Shown here piece after piece: positions 18,922-27,919 of a stretch of DNA of 64,000 bases (position 1 is the stretch's first letter; each line of letters starts with the position of its first letter). The notes below the pieces were generated by a model. It saw only the letters and a list, made by a program, of their open reading frames with translations. It was not told the origin of the DNA and searched no databases. The stretch lies in the NCBI RefSeq assembly GCF_042677945.1, contig NZ_JBHUDN010000009.1; one strand, given 5' to 3'. A program made the position numbers and the translations under genes. The DNA is from Haloplanus litoreus. Its GTDB lineage: Archaea > Halobacteriota > Halobacteria > Halobacteriales > Haloferacaceae.

Positions 18922-19881
18922 TCAGACGACGAGCCCCGACTCCAGGAGGGCGATGAGGCCCGTCAGTATCGGGATGCTCAGTATCGTCGTGACGAGGACG
19001 GTGGTGCTGACGTACTCCGCGACCGAGAGTCCGTTTCCGGCCGATTCACCGCCGAACTCGACGACGAGGAGGAGTGGGGTAATGGCGGCCGGCGTCGCAC
19101 ACTCGAGGACGAACGTGCGCGCGACGGTGGGGTTCTGGAAGCCGACGAGGAGGGCGATGCCGACGCCGACGAGGGGGGCGACGCCCATCTTCAGGACCGT
19201 CGCCTTGCCCACGCTGGACAGCGCCGCGCCGTAGTCCGTATCGGAGAGTTGGATGCCGAGGATCAGGAGCATCAGGGGGATGGAGGCGTTGCCGACGAGT
19301 TCCAGTGTCGCCATTGCGGTGCCGTCGGCGGGTGGGACGACGCCGAAATAGCGTGCGAGGAGCGCAGCGACGACGGCGTAGACCAGTGGAATCTTGAGCG
19401 CACGCTTCATGCCGCCCAACCCACGGGTACCGCCGCTTCGCTGGGCGACGTAGATGCCGCCGGTGTAGAGGAGAACCGCCTGGACGGTCAGGTAGACGAC
19501 GGCCGTGCTCCGGCCGTCGGCTCCGAAGGCGAACTCGGAGAGCGGGATGCCGTAGTTGCCGGAGTTGGGGAAGGCGCTTACGAGGACGAGCGCACTCAGG
19601 ATGGGCTCGGATTCGCCCGTGAGGCGGCCGACGACTTCCGCGATGACGACCATCGCGACCATGTAGGACGCGGTGGCGACGCCGATGCGCGCGAGCGTCG
19701 ACCCCCCGAGGGACGCGGTGGCGATGCTGTGGAAGATGAGCGACGGGACGAGGACGTACACGGTGACGGTGTTGAGCGGGTCGATGCTGACGTCGTGGAG
19801 GCGGCCGAGAGCCATCCCCACCCCCGCGAGAGTGATGATGGGCAGGATGGCCGTCGCGAAGATGGAGAGCAGCGAACTCAC
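18922..19881 (-). CDS. AEC-family (auxin efflux carrier-like) membrane transporter
   Basis: About 319 residues from GTG 19881; an ATG at 19911 would add ten residues. About ten hydrophobic helices fill the protein in the two five-helix halves typical of the family. Recognisable segments are LPIITLAGVGMALGRL, SAFPNSGNYGIPL (the conserved N-G-P motif of AEC carriers) and NASIPLMLLILGIQL. AEC proteins export or exchange organic anions such as malate, and the substrate here is unknown. It sits on the minus strand after the phosphoribosyltransferase gene, 75 bases apart, possibly in one transcript. Confidence 0.88.
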   Translation of the reverse strand: MSSLLSIFATAILPIITLAGVGMALGRLHDVSIDPLNTVTVYVLVPSLIFHSIATASLGGSTLARIGVATASYMVAMVVIAEVVGRLTGESEPILSALVLVSAFPNSGNYGIPLSEFAFGADGRSTAVVYLTVQAVLLYTGGIYVAQRSGGTRGLGGMKRALKIPLVYAVVAALLARYFGVVPPADGTAMATLELVGNASIPLMLLILGIQLSDTDYGAALSSVGKATVLKMGVAPLVGVGIALLVGFQNPTVARTFVLECATPAAITPLLLVVEFGGESAGNGLSVAEYVSTTVLVTTILSIPILTGLIALLESGLVV

Positions 19882-19956
19882 GCGACGCCCTCCGGTGTGG
19901 CACCCATGCACCGCTCACGGGTTCGCGACGGCGCCGCGTGGGGGGTTCGGGACACG

Positions 19957-20646
19957 CTACGCCAGTCGCCAGGCGTCCCCCGTCGAGTCGACGACGTCGC
20001 GGCGCTCCATCTCCGCGAGCACCTCGTCGAGTCGGTCGGGCTGGGCAATCTCCATCTCGATGCGCTGCACGTCGTGGTCGTCGGCGAGGTAGCCGCGGAT
20101 GTCCGCTCGCTCGAACGTCTCGTCGTCCGCCCGCTGCATGACTCCCTCGATCAGGTCGATCATGTCCTCGATGAAGTTCCAGGGGTAGACGATCCACGCC
20201 CACTCGTCGAGTCGCTCGCCGACGAAGTCGGGGTCGAACTCGCTGGTCGAGAGCAGTTGGAGGGTGGCCGTCCGCACCTCGTCGGGGTCGCGGCTCGCGA
20301 CGTACTCGTGGGCGTGGCGGAGCGATTCGCCGGTGTCGGCGATGTCGTCGACGATCAGCACGTCCTTGCCCTCGACGCTCCCCTCGGGCATCGGGTAGCG
20401 CACCTCGGGATCGGCGCCCTTCGCCGCGGTGCCGACGTAGTGTTCCATCTTCAGGCTGGTGAGGTCGTCGAGACCGAGGAAATCGCAACAACACCGGCCA
20501 GCGAACCAGCCACCACGGGCGAGGGCGACGATCACGTCGGGGTCGAACGCCGCGTCCCGAACCTCGTCGGCGACGTCGCGGCAGAGGCCGTAGATGTACT
20601 CCCAGTTGGTGATCGTGCAGGTGAAGTCGTCCGGGAGGTCGCTCAT
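19957..20646 (-). CDS. Phosphoribosyltransferase (purine salvage type)
   Basis: 229 residues from ATG 20646. The PRPP-binding motif VLIVDDIADTGES is clear, preceded by an ALARGGWFAGR segment that forms the PPi loop and a KMEHYVGTAA segment. The type I fold transfers ribose 5-phosphate from PRPP to a nucleobase, and haloarchaeal homologues are usually called hypoxanthine or xanthine-guanine phosphoribosyltransferase-like. A C-terminal helical extension of about 70 residues is specific to the archaeal group. The base specificity is not readable here. Cytoplasmic. Confidence 0.9.
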   Translation of the reverse strand: MSDLPDDFTCTITNWEYIYGLCRDVADEVRDAAFDPDVIVALARGGWFAGRCCCDFLGLDDLTSLKMEHYVGTAAKGADPEVRYPMPEGSVEGKDVLIVDDIADTGESLRHAHEYVASRDPDEVRTATLQLLSTSEFDPDFVGERLDEWAWIVYPWNFIEDMIDLIEGVMQRADDETFERADIRGYLADDHDVQRIEMEIAQPDRLDEVLAEMERRDVVDSTGDAWRLA

Positions 20647-20915
20647 GGCCACGACTCCCACGCGCGTCGGGTAAGGGTTTACGGGACGCGGCGGGGCACT
20701 GTTCAGCGTAGAACGCTTCCGCTGAAGACACCTCGAACGCCCCGCCTCGCTGGAGTCGCCCCTTTCAATTCGGCCCGACGGCGGCTGATTGGCCAGCCGA
20801 TCCGGGCGGGACTGAAAGGGGGCCGTTCGAGGTACTCCCAGTTTTGCCTGCGTATCTGAACACGACCCGCGAAGCCCCCCAACGCCTTTTGTCGCCCCCG
20901 GCCCACGTCGGTGGC

Positions 20916-21821
20916 ATGGACACGCGCCGGACGCTCCTGATCGACGCCTTCACGGACGAACCGCTCGCCGGCAACGCGGCGGGCGTCGTCCCCGACGCCG
21001 CGGGCCTCACCGACGACCAGATGGGACGGATCGCCCGCGAACTGTCGGCCAGCGAGACGGCCTTTCTCACCGACGACGCGGACGCGGACGTGGACCGCCG
21101 GATTCGCTACTTCACACCGACCCAGGAGGTCGACCTCTGTGGCCACGCGACTGTCGCGGGTCTGGCCTTCCTCCACGGGGAGGGTGCGCTGGACGCGGGC
21201 GAGGGGTCGCTCCGGACGAACGTCGGCGTCCTCGACGTCGAGGTGACCGACGAGGGCGTCGCGTGGATGACCCAGGACGATCCGGCGGTCGAACTCGTCG
21301 ACCTGGATCACGACCGCGCCGGCGAGGCGCTCGGTATCGATCCGGCGGCGCTCCGGGACGTGGGTGCGGACCTGCCCGCCGCCGTCGCCTCGACCGGGCT
21401 CCCGTTCCTGATGATTCCGGTGAACTTCCTCGAACACCTCGGGAACGCTGATCCCGAGATGGACGCCGTCGCGGAGCTGGCGGCCGACTACGGCGCCACC
21501 GGCGTCTACGCGTTCACGTTCGACGCTCTCGACGCCGCGTCGACGCTTCACGCGCGGATGTTCGCCCCCGGCGCCGGTGTCCCCGAGGACCCCGTGACGG
21601 GCACCGCGGGCGGTGCCTGTGGGGCCTACCTCCGGACGGTCGACGCCTTCGACGACCTGCCGGACGAGATGCGGTTCGAACAGGGCCACTTCGTCGACCG
21701 GCCGGGCGTGGTTCGGGTGCGGGTGGGCGAGGAGGTCCGCGTGGGCGGGCGCGCGGTGACGGCACTCGACGGCTCGCTCGCCGTCCCCCCGGCCGACGAG
21801 GACGACATCCTGGAGGCCTGA
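20916..21821 (+). CDS. PhzF-family isomerase-like protein
   Basis: 301 residues from ATG 20916. The PhzF fold is shown by the start FTDEPLAGNAAGVV, the Glu in LSASETAFL (equivalent of the catalytic acid of PhzF), RIRYFTPTQEVDLCGHAT and the second half motif GVPEDPVTGTAGGACGAYL. Family members act as isomerases or epimerases on small metabolites. Without phenazine genes nearby, the substrate is unknown. It is cytoplasmic and forms a single gene between the minus-strand salvage gene and ppsA. Confidence 0.92.
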   Translation: MDTRRTLLIDAFTDEPLAGNAAGVVPDAAGLTDDQMGRIARELSASETAFLTDDADADVDRRIRYFTPTQEVDLCGHATVAGLAFLHGEGALDAGEGSLRTNVGVLDVEVTDEGVAWMTQDDPAVELVDLDHDRAGEALGIDPAALRDVGADLPAAVASTGLPFLMIPVNFLEHLGNADPEMDAVAELAADYGATGVYAFTFDALDAASTLHARMFAPGAGVPEDPVTGTAGGACGAYLRTVDAFDDLPDEMRFEQGHFVDRPGVVRVRVGEEVRVGGRAVTALDGSLAVPPADEDDILEA

Positions 21822-22038
21822 GACGGATCGTTGTAACTGTGTCCAAGCCGTCGCCGACCACGGAGGCGGTGACGGCCGAACATGGCGGACCCCAGTCCGT
21901 ATGACCGCTCGGCACCGTCCGGACCGCACGACTGCGAGGGGGGTATTCGTAAACTGCCGATAGAAGCCCTCTATACCTCGATATGCGCGTGTGACTGGAA
22001 CCCACGCTACGGCCGTAGTTGCGCGCTTCGAAACCTTC

Positions 22039-22045
22039 TTTATGC
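22039..22045 (+). promoter_or_regulatory. TATA box of ppsA
   Basis: TTTATGC is centred 29 bases before the ATG at 22071, which puts transcription start at or next to the start codon (leaderless mRNA). This spacing rules out the earlier in-frame ATG at 21882. Confidence 0.6.
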
Positions 22046-22070
22046 CACTGGTGGGATTTGCGCGTACGAA

Positions 22071-24347
22071 ATGGCTGTAGCTTGGCTGGAGGACGTGCGG
22101 TCTACCGATCTGGGGACGGTCGGTGGGAAGGCGGCTTCGCTCGGCGAACTCACGGGAGCTGGGTTGCCCGTTCCGCCGGGATTCGTCGTAACCGCCGGCA
22201 CCTACCGGACGTTCATCGAGGAGGCCGGCATCGACGAGGAACTGTTCGAGGCCGTCGATGTCGACAGCGAGGACTCGGCGGCGCTCGCGGCGGGGCACGA
22301 ACGCGCCCACGAACTCATCATGGAGACGGACGTTCCCGAGGCGGTACGCGAGGAGATCCTCGACGCCTACCGTTCGATGGGTGACGGCGAAGCGTTCGTC
22401 GCGGTTCGCTCCTCGGCCACTGCGGAGGACCTCCCCGACGCCTCCTTCGCCGGGCAACAGGAGACGTTCCTGAACGTCACCGAGACGGACCTCATCGAAC
22501 GGGTCAAGGAGTGCTGGGCGTCGCTGTTCTCCCAGCGTGCCATCTACTACCGGAACCAGAAGGGCTTCCCGCACGACGAGGTGGACATCGCCGTCGTCGT
22601 CCAGACGATGGTCGACGCCGAGAAGAGCGGCGTGATGTTCACGAGTCATCCCTCGACCGGCGACCCGCGGATCATCATCGAGGCGGCGTGGGGACTGGGT
22701 GAAGCGGTCGTCTCCGGGGCTGTCTCCCCCGACAACTACGTCGTCGATCGGACGACGAGCGAGGTCGAACAGGCGACCATCGCCACCAAGAAGGTGATGC
22801 ACGTCAAGGACGAGGAGACCGGCGAGACCGTCGAGCGCGAGGTGTCCGAGGACAAGCGGGATCAGCGCGTGCTCACGGACGCCGAAATCGAACGCCTGGT
22901 GGAACTCGGCGAGCGAGTCGAGGATCACTACGGCGACCCGCAGGACGTGGAGTGGGCCGTTGCCGGCGGCGAGGTGTACATGCTCCAGTCCCGTCCGATC
23001 ACGACCATCGAGGACTCCGGCAGCGAGGCCGAAGACGAGGGTGACGACGCCGAGGGCGAGGGCGACCAACTGGTCGCCGGCCTCGGTGCGAGTCCGGGCA
23101 CGGTGAGCGGAACCGTCCGGATCGTCACGAAACTCGACCACTTGGATCAAGTGAGCCAGGGTGACGTCATCGTCACGGAGATGACGATGCCCGACATGGT
23201 GCCGGCGATGAAGCGCGCGGCCGCCATCGTCACCGACGAGGGTGGGATGACCTCCCACGCGGCCATCGTCTCCCGCGAACTCGGCGTGCCGGCCGTCGTC
23301 GGTGCGGGCAGCGCCACCCGAGTTCTCGAAGACGGGCAGGTCGTCACCGTCGACGGCGAGATGGGGACGGTCCGGGAGGGTCGCACGGTGGCCGAGGAGG
23401 CGACGCCCACGGCGAACCCGGGCACCGACGACGAGCCGGCGCCGTCGTCGAAGCCCAAACCCGTGACGGCCACCGAGGTCAAGGTGAACGTCTCCATCCC
23501 CGAGGCCGCCGAGCGCGCGGCGGCGACGGGTGCCGACGGGGTCGGACTCCTGCGGATCGAACATCTCGTCCTCTCGCTCGGCAAGACGCCCGAGCGGTTC
23601 ATCCGGGACGAGGGCTCCGACGCATACGTCGAGGAACTCATGGACGGCGTCCGCAAGGTCGCCGAGGCGTTCTACCCCCGACCCGTTCGGGTGCGCACCC
23701 TCGACGCACCGACCGACGAGTTCCGGCAACTCGAAGGTGGTGACGAGGAACCACACGAACACAACCCGATGCTCGGCTACCGCGGCATCCGTCGCAGCCT
23801 CGACCGACCCGAGGTGTTCGAACACGAACTCGAGGCCTTCCGTCGTCTGTACGAGATGGGCTACGAGAACCTCGAACTCATGTTCCCCCTCGTCAACGAC
23901 GGCGACGACGTGGCGAGCGCCCGGGCGCACATGGACGCGGTCGGCATCGACCCCGAGAAACGCGAGTGGGGCGTGATGATCGAGACGCCCGCGAGCGCCA
24001 TCGGCATCGACGGCATCGTCGACGAAGGTGTCGACTTCGTCTCCTTCGGGACGAACGACCTGACCCAGTACACGCTCGCGGTGGACCGCAACAACGAACA
24101 CGTCTCGGATCGGTTCGACGAACTCCACCCGGCGGTGCTCGAACTGATCGGCGACACGATCGAGAGCTGTCGCGAGGCGGACGTCGACACGAGCATCTGC
24201 GGGCAGGCCGGCTCTCACCCCGAGATGGTCGACTTCCTCGTCCGCAAGGGAATCACCTCCATCAGTGCCAACATCGACGCCGTGGGCGACGTGTTGGAGG
24301 AGGTCGACAAGGTCGAAGAGCGCATGATTCTCGACGCGGTGCGGTAG
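22071..24347 (+). CDS. ppsA: Phosphoenolpyruvate synthase
   Basis: 758 residues, the family length. It makes phosphoenolpyruvate from pyruvate, ATP and water for gluconeogenesis. The N-terminal nucleotide-binding domain begins GGKAASLGELTGAGLPVPPGF. The phosphohistidine swivel domain has GGMTSHAAIVSRE with His396. The C-terminal PEP-binding barrel has TNDLTQYTLAVDRN and the catalytic Cys at about 710 in SICGQAG. ATG 22071 was chosen over the upstream 63-residue extension because of the TATA spacing and family alignment. It is probably induced during growth on gluconeogenic substrates, as in other haloarchaea. Confidence 0.97.
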   Translation: MAVAWLEDVRSTDLGTVGGKAASLGELTGAGLPVPPGFVVTAGTYRTFIEEAGIDEELFEAVDVDSEDSAALAAGHERAHELIMETDVPEAVREEILDAYRSMGDGEAFVAVRSSATAEDLPDASFAGQQETFLNVTETDLIERVKECWASLFSQRAIYYRNQKGFPHDEVDIAVVVQTMVDAEKSGVMFTSHPSTGDPRIIIEAAWGLGEAVVSGAVSPDNYVVDRTTSEVEQATIATKKVMHVKDEETGETVEREVSEDKRDQRVLTDAEIERLVELGERVEDHYGDPQDVEWAVAGGEVYMLQSRPITTIEDSGSEAEDEGDDAEGEGDQLVAGLGASPGTVSGTVRIVTKLDHLDQVSQGDVIVTEMTMPDMVPAMKRAAAIVTDEGGMTSHAAIVSRELGVPAVVGAGSATRVLEDGQVVTVDGEMGTVREGRTVAEEATPTANPGTDDEPAPSSKPKPVTATEVKVNVSIPEAAERAAATGADGVGLLRIEHLVLSLGKTPERFIRDEGSDAYVEELMDGVRKVAEAFYPRPVRVRTLDAPTDEFRQLEGGDEEPHEHNPMLGYRGIRRSLDRPEVFEHELEAFRRLYEMGYENLELMFPLVNDGDDVASARAHMDAVGIDPEKREWGVMIETPASAIGIDGIVDEGVDFVSFGTNDLTQYTLAVDRNNEHVSDRFDELHPAVLELIGDTIESCREADVDTSICGQAGSHPEMVDFLVRKGITSISANIDAVGDVLEEVDKVEERMILDAVR

Positions 24348-24465
24348 TCGTCCGGCGACGGACCGTCACCGGCTGCGGTTCTCGACGCCGTTTCGCCACG
24401 CGATTCGAGCGGCGGCACCGGCGGAACCTGAAAGACTTACGTCGGCGCCCTCCCAGGGGAGGGGT

Positions 24466-25017
24466 GTGGAAGCGTTCGTTCCCCTCCTCACGACCGAGCT
24501 CTTCGGCTTCGAGTGGCTGACGCGCCTGGTTCGCTCGGCCACGGGGTGGGGTGGACTCGTGATCATCTTCGTCTACTCGTTTCTCATCGCGTTCGCGCTC
24601 CCGGGTGTCAGCGAAATCGTGTTGCTCGCGCCGCTGAACCTCGGTCTGTCGACCGAGTTGCGACTGGCAGTCATCATCCTCGTCTCGGCGCTCGGCAAGG
24701 CCGCCGGTAGCGTCTTTGCCTTCCACATCGGTCAGGAGGCCAAGGAGGCGGGCCCGGTGATCCGGTTCCTCCAGCGGTCCCGGTTCGACGTGATCGGGTG
24801 GTCACAGCGGCGAACCGTCGAGGTGGCCCAGCGGTGGGGGTACGCCGGCCTCGCGGTCGCTCTCTCGATTCCGTTCTTCCCCGACACGCTCTCTATCTAC
24901 GCGTTCGCGGTGCTGGAAGAGGACTACGTCCGCTTCGCGGCGGCGACGTTCGCCGGGAGCGTGGGGCGGTTGCTGGTGACGCTCGGGTTGAGCGCCGGGG
25001 TCGTGGCGATCATCTGA
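24466..25017 (+). CDS. VTT/SNARE-associated (DedA/YqaA-like) membrane protein
   Basis: 183 residues from GTG 24466. Four to five hydrophobic segments are visible (IIFVYSFLIAFALPGVSEIV, LAVIILVSALGKAAGSVFAF, YAGLAVALSIPFFPDTLSIY and a C-terminal helix). The order of the G-x-x-x-G rich re-entrant helix and the SIPFFPDT segment fits the VTT domain, whose members are lipid scramblase-like. It is located in the cytoplasmic membrane. It stands alone after ppsA. The exact lipid role in this archaeon is not known. Confidence 0.82.
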   Translation: MEAFVPLLTTELFGFEWLTRLVRSATGWGGLVIIFVYSFLIAFALPGVSEIVLLAPLNLGLSTELRLAVIILVSALGKAAGSVFAFHIGQEAKEAGPVIRFLQRSRFDVIGWSQRRTVEVAQRWGYAGLAVALSIPFFPDTLSIYAFAVLEEDYVRFAAATFAGSVGRLLVTLGLSAGVVAII

Positions 25018-25123
25018 ACGACGCGCCGACTCGGTCCGACCGAAGGCGCTGGCGTTCGTTGTGCAACAGCAGTACCGACTCGACCCGGTCGTCTTTCCGC
25101 CGTGGATTCTTCGCGCAGTTCGG

Positions 25124-26095
25124 CTACTCTCGAAGTGCCTCCGGCGGCCCGCCCGGCAACCGGTCCCGGTCGTGCCCCTCGGTGAAGTCGATGTCCGGGC
25201 CGGTCGGCACCAGCCGTTTGGGGTTCACGTCGCCGTGGCTCACGTAGTAGTGTCGGACGATGTGATCCATGTTGACGGTGCGCCCGATACCGGGAGTGGT
25301 GTAGAGGTCCTTCGTGTACCCCCAGAGGTTGTCGTACTCGTGGACCGCCCGGCGGTTACATTTGAAGTGCGTGTGGTAGACGTGATCGAACCGCACGAGA
25401 GTCGCGAACATGGCGAGGTCGGCCTCCGTGAGCTGGTCGCCCGCGAGGTAGCGCTGGTCGGCCAGCAGGTCGTCGTAGTACTCGAGGGCGTCGAACAGGT
25501 CAGCGACCGCTTCGTCGTAGGCGTCCTGTGACCCCGCGAAGCCGGCGCGATAGACGCCGTTGTTGATCGGGTCGTAGATGTCGTCGATCAACTCGTCAAC
25601 GTCGTCGCGGTAGCCCTCGGGGTAGAGGTCGACGTCCCGGGTCGCCAGTTCGTGGCCGGCCACGTCGAGCATCCGCATGATTTCCGCGGACTCGTTGTTG
25701 ACGATGGTCTCTCGCTCCCGATCCCAGAGGACGGGGACGGTCACCCGTCCCGTGTAGTCCGGGTCGGCACGGACGTAGATATCCCGGAGGTACTCCTCGC
25801 CGTACAGCGGATCGGGGTGGGCCTCGGAGAACTCCCAGCCGTCGTCGTAGCGCTCGGGCTGGACCAGCGACAGGGAGATGGCGCCGTCCAGTCCCTTGAG
25901 TGCGCGGATCATGGCGGTCCGGTGTGCCCAGGGACACGCCCGACAGATGTAGAGGTGGTAGCGCTCGGCCTCGACCGGGAACGCCTCGTCCGGGCCGATC
26001 CGGTCGCGGAACGTCGTCTCTTGGCGTTCGAACTCGCCGTCGTCGTCGGTGGCGTAGTCGGTGCCGACCCACTCGCCGTCGACGAGGCCGCTCAT
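25124..26095 (-). CDS. Xi-class glutathione S-transferase-like (glutathionyl-hydroquinone reductase family)
   Basis: 323 residues from ATG 26095. The thioredoxin-fold N-terminal domain carries YICRACPWAHR with the catalytic Cys54. The all-helical C-terminal domain follows with RYLAGDQLTEADLAMFATLVRFD, as in xi-class enzymes. Bacterial members reduce glutathionyl-hydroquinones. Haloarchaea make gamma-glutamylcysteine instead of glutathione, so the thiol partner is probably that compound (inferred from physiology). Cytoplasmic. It is divergent from thi4. Confidence 0.92.
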   Translation of the reverse strand: MSGLVDGEWVGTDYATDDDGEFERQETTFRDRIGPDEAFPVEAERYHLYICRACPWAHRTAMIRALKGLDGAISLSLVQPERYDDGWEFSEAHPDPLYGEEYLRDIYVRADPDYTGRVTVPVLWDRERETIVNNESAEIMRMLDVAGHELATRDVDLYPEGYRDDVDELIDDIYDPINNGVYRAGFAGSQDAYDEAVADLFDALEYYDDLLADQRYLAGDQLTEADLAMFATLVRFDHVYHTHFKCNRRAVHEYDNLWGYTKDLYTTPGIGRTVNMDHIVRHYYVSHGDVNPKRLVPTGPDIDFTEGHDRDRLPGGPPEALRE

Positions 26096-26173
26096 CACGG
26101 GATCACCGTCGGGATCATTGATCGGGGTAGGTCGCCGACGGCGAAAAGCGTTGGGCGGTTCGGTGCCAGTCGC

Positions 26174-26210
26174 AAAATATAAAACCACTCAGTAATACCA
26201 TCTAGTGGTA
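26174..26210 (+). promoter_or_regulatory. thi4 promoter with inverted repeats up to the start codon
   Basis: An AATATAAAA TATA box lies about 32 bases before the ATG at 26210. Two overlapping inverted repeats follow: ACCACT (26184-26189) with AGTGGT (26204-26209), and TACCA (26196-26200) with TGGTA (26206-26210). This is where a repressor of the thiamine pathway would bind, and a ThiR-like gene lies 2.4 kb away. Confidence 0.55.
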
Positions 26211-27136
26211 TGTCTTCGTACGAGCAGTTCAGTCAGGTCGGCGAAGCGGACGTCACCCGAGCGATCGGACAGGAGTGGACCGAGGAGTTCATGGACTTCT
26301 CGGATTCGGACGTGCTCATCGTCGGCGGCGGCCCGTCGGGGCTGATGGCAGCGAAGGAACTCTCCGAGCGCGGCGTCAAGACGATGGTCGTCGAGAAGAA
26401 CAACTACCTCGGCGGCGGATTTTGGCTCGGCGGTTTCCTGATGAACAAGGTGACCGTCCGGGACCCGGCCCAGGACGTCCTGGAGGACCTCGACGTGGAC
26501 TACAAGCCAGCACAGGATACGGAGGGACTCTACGTCGCCAACGGCCCGGAGGCGTGTTCGGGTCTGATCAAGGCGGCGTGTGACGCCGGCGCGAAGATGC
26601 AGAACATGACGGAGTTCACCGACATCGTGATCCGCGAGGACCACCGCGTCGGCGGTATCGTCATGAACTGGACGCCGGTCCACGCGCTACCCCGAGAGAT
26701 CACCTGTGTCGACCCCATCGCCGTCGAGGCGGATCTGGTCATCGACGCGACGGGCCACGACGCCGTCGCCATCTCCAAACTCGACGAACGGGGGGTCCTC
26801 GACGCCCCGGGCATTCAGCACGCCAAGGAGCACAACACCGGGATGGATCAGACCGGTGACGACTCCTACGGGGCGCCGGGTCACGACTCGCCGGGTCACG
26901 ACTCGATGTGGGTCGGCGAGAGCGAGGACGCCGTCGTCGAACACACGGGCGTCGTCCACGACGGTCTGATCGCGACGGGGATGGCCGTCGCCACCACCTA
27001 CGGCCTGCCGCGCATGGGTCCGACCTTCGGCGCGATGCTCGTCTCGGGCAAGCGCGCCGCGCAGGCCGCCATCGACGAACTCGGCGTCGACGCCGCCGAC
27101 GTGGAACTCACGTCGCGGGCGCCCGCCGACGACTGA
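26210..27136 (+). CDS. thi4: Thiamine thiazole synthase
   Basis: 308 residues. Thi4 builds the thiazole half of thiamine from NAD and glycine. The N-terminal dinucleotide-binding motif VLIVGGGPSGLMAAKE, then NYLGGGFWLGG and the C-terminal MGPTFGAMLVSGKRAA are typical. Cys166 (EITCVDP) matches the sulfur-donating Cys of the single-turnover type; the Haloferax enzyme needs the corresponding Cys. A His/Gly/Asp-rich loop (GAPGHDSPGHDSM, about 224-236) is present as in haloarchaeal homologues. The leaderless start follows a TATA box and inverted repeats, so repression by thiamine is likely. Confidence 0.96.
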   Translation: MSSYEQFSQVGEADVTRAIGQEWTEEFMDFSDSDVLIVGGGPSGLMAAKELSERGVKTMVVEKNNYLGGGFWLGGFLMNKVTVRDPAQDVLEDLDVDYKPAQDTEGLYVANGPEACSGLIKAACDAGAKMQNMTEFTDIVIREDHRVGGIVMNWTPVHALPREITCVDPIAVEADLVIDATGHDAVAISKLDERGVLDAPGIQHAKEHNTGMDQTGDDSYGAPGHDSPGHDSMWVGESEDAVVEHTGVVHDGLIATGMAVATTYGLPRMGPTFGAMLVSGKRAAQAAIDELGVDAADVELTSRAPADD

Positions 27137-27145
27137 TCGCTCCCG

Positions 27146-27904
27146 ATGGTCGAGACGGTCACGCTCTACCGCGCGCCGACGACGCCCGCCGACGCCGACG
27201 CCCTCGCCGCGTGGCTTCGGGGGCGAGTCGACGCCGAGGTGCGCGTGCGCGACCGGCTGTTGGGAACGCGGTCCGACGACGACCTGCCCGAGGAACTGGC
27301 CGCGGCTCGCGTCACCGACCCCTCCGAGCGGGCGACGGGGAACACGATGCTCGGTATCGTCCGCTACGAGGAGCGGGTGCTCGACGACCCGGAACGCGCG
27401 GGCGGCGTCGTCTACGACGGCCGCGCAGTCCAGCGGGCGCTGAACGCCCGACTCCCCGGCGAGCAGGGACTCGACCACCTCCATCTCCCCTTGCTCGACC
27501 GGGTGATCGGCACGTGGGGCGGCCACGACGGCCGCTGGCACAAGCGGGTGGCCGTCCTCGGCCAACCCGCGCTCGTTTCGGTCCCCGGCCTCTACGAGGC
27601 GCCGGCCAAGCCCGAAGCGTACTACGAGGCCAAGAGCAAACACGCCCTGATGACGGGCGACGCCCCGCCCCGAGAGGTGCTGGAGGCGGAACTCGACGGC
27701 GACTTTCTCGTCGCCGACGACCCGCGGACGACCGAGGCGCTGCGGGGGTACGTCATCGCCGCGGTGGACCTGCTGGAGTCGGGGACCGCGTTCTGTGACG
27801 ACGAGCGGTGCCGCCTCCACGACGCGCACCGCCAGCCCGGCGTGATCCGCGCACAACTGCGCGACCCACCCTTCTGTGAGACACACGCCGAGCGGTACGG
27901 GTAG
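27146..27904 (+). CDS. Conserved haloarchaeal protein with Cys/His C-terminus, unknown function
   Basis: 252 residues, ten bases downstream of thi4 and therefore probably cotranscribed. The middle contains LDHLHLPLLDRVIGTWGGHDGRWHKR, and the C-terminal part has FCDDERCRLHDAHRQ followed by DPPFCETH, a Cys/His set that could bind zinc and resembles the tail of archaeal metallopeptidase-like proteins (DUF6775/DUF7001 type). No HExxH motif is present, so protease activity is doubtful. Position suggests, without proof, a link with thiamine metabolism. Confidence 0.75.
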   Translation: MVETVTLYRAPTTPADADALAAWLRGRVDAEVRVRDRLLGTRSDDDLPEELAAARVTDPSERATGNTMLGIVRYEERVLDDPERAGGVVYDGRAVQRALNARLPGEQGLDHLHLPLLDRVIGTWGGHDGRWHKRVAVLGQPALVSVPGLYEAPAKPEAYYEAKSKHALMTGDAPPREVLEAELDGDFLVADDPRTTEALRGYVIAAVDLLESGTAFCDDERCRLHDAHRQPGVIRAQLRDPPFCETHAERYG

Positions 27905-27919
27905 TCCCGTCCGCGACAC

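Noticed and set aside
20703..24218. An antisense open frame of over 1100 residues opposite phzF-like and ppsA genes
   Set aside because: It is made of Arg, Asp, Val and His in the pattern produced by high-GC codons read on the other strand; the + strand genes have full family motifs.
26174..26210. TPP riboswitch before thi4
   Set aside because: The distance from the TATA box to the ATG leaves no room for an untranslated leader; protein-based control is more likely.
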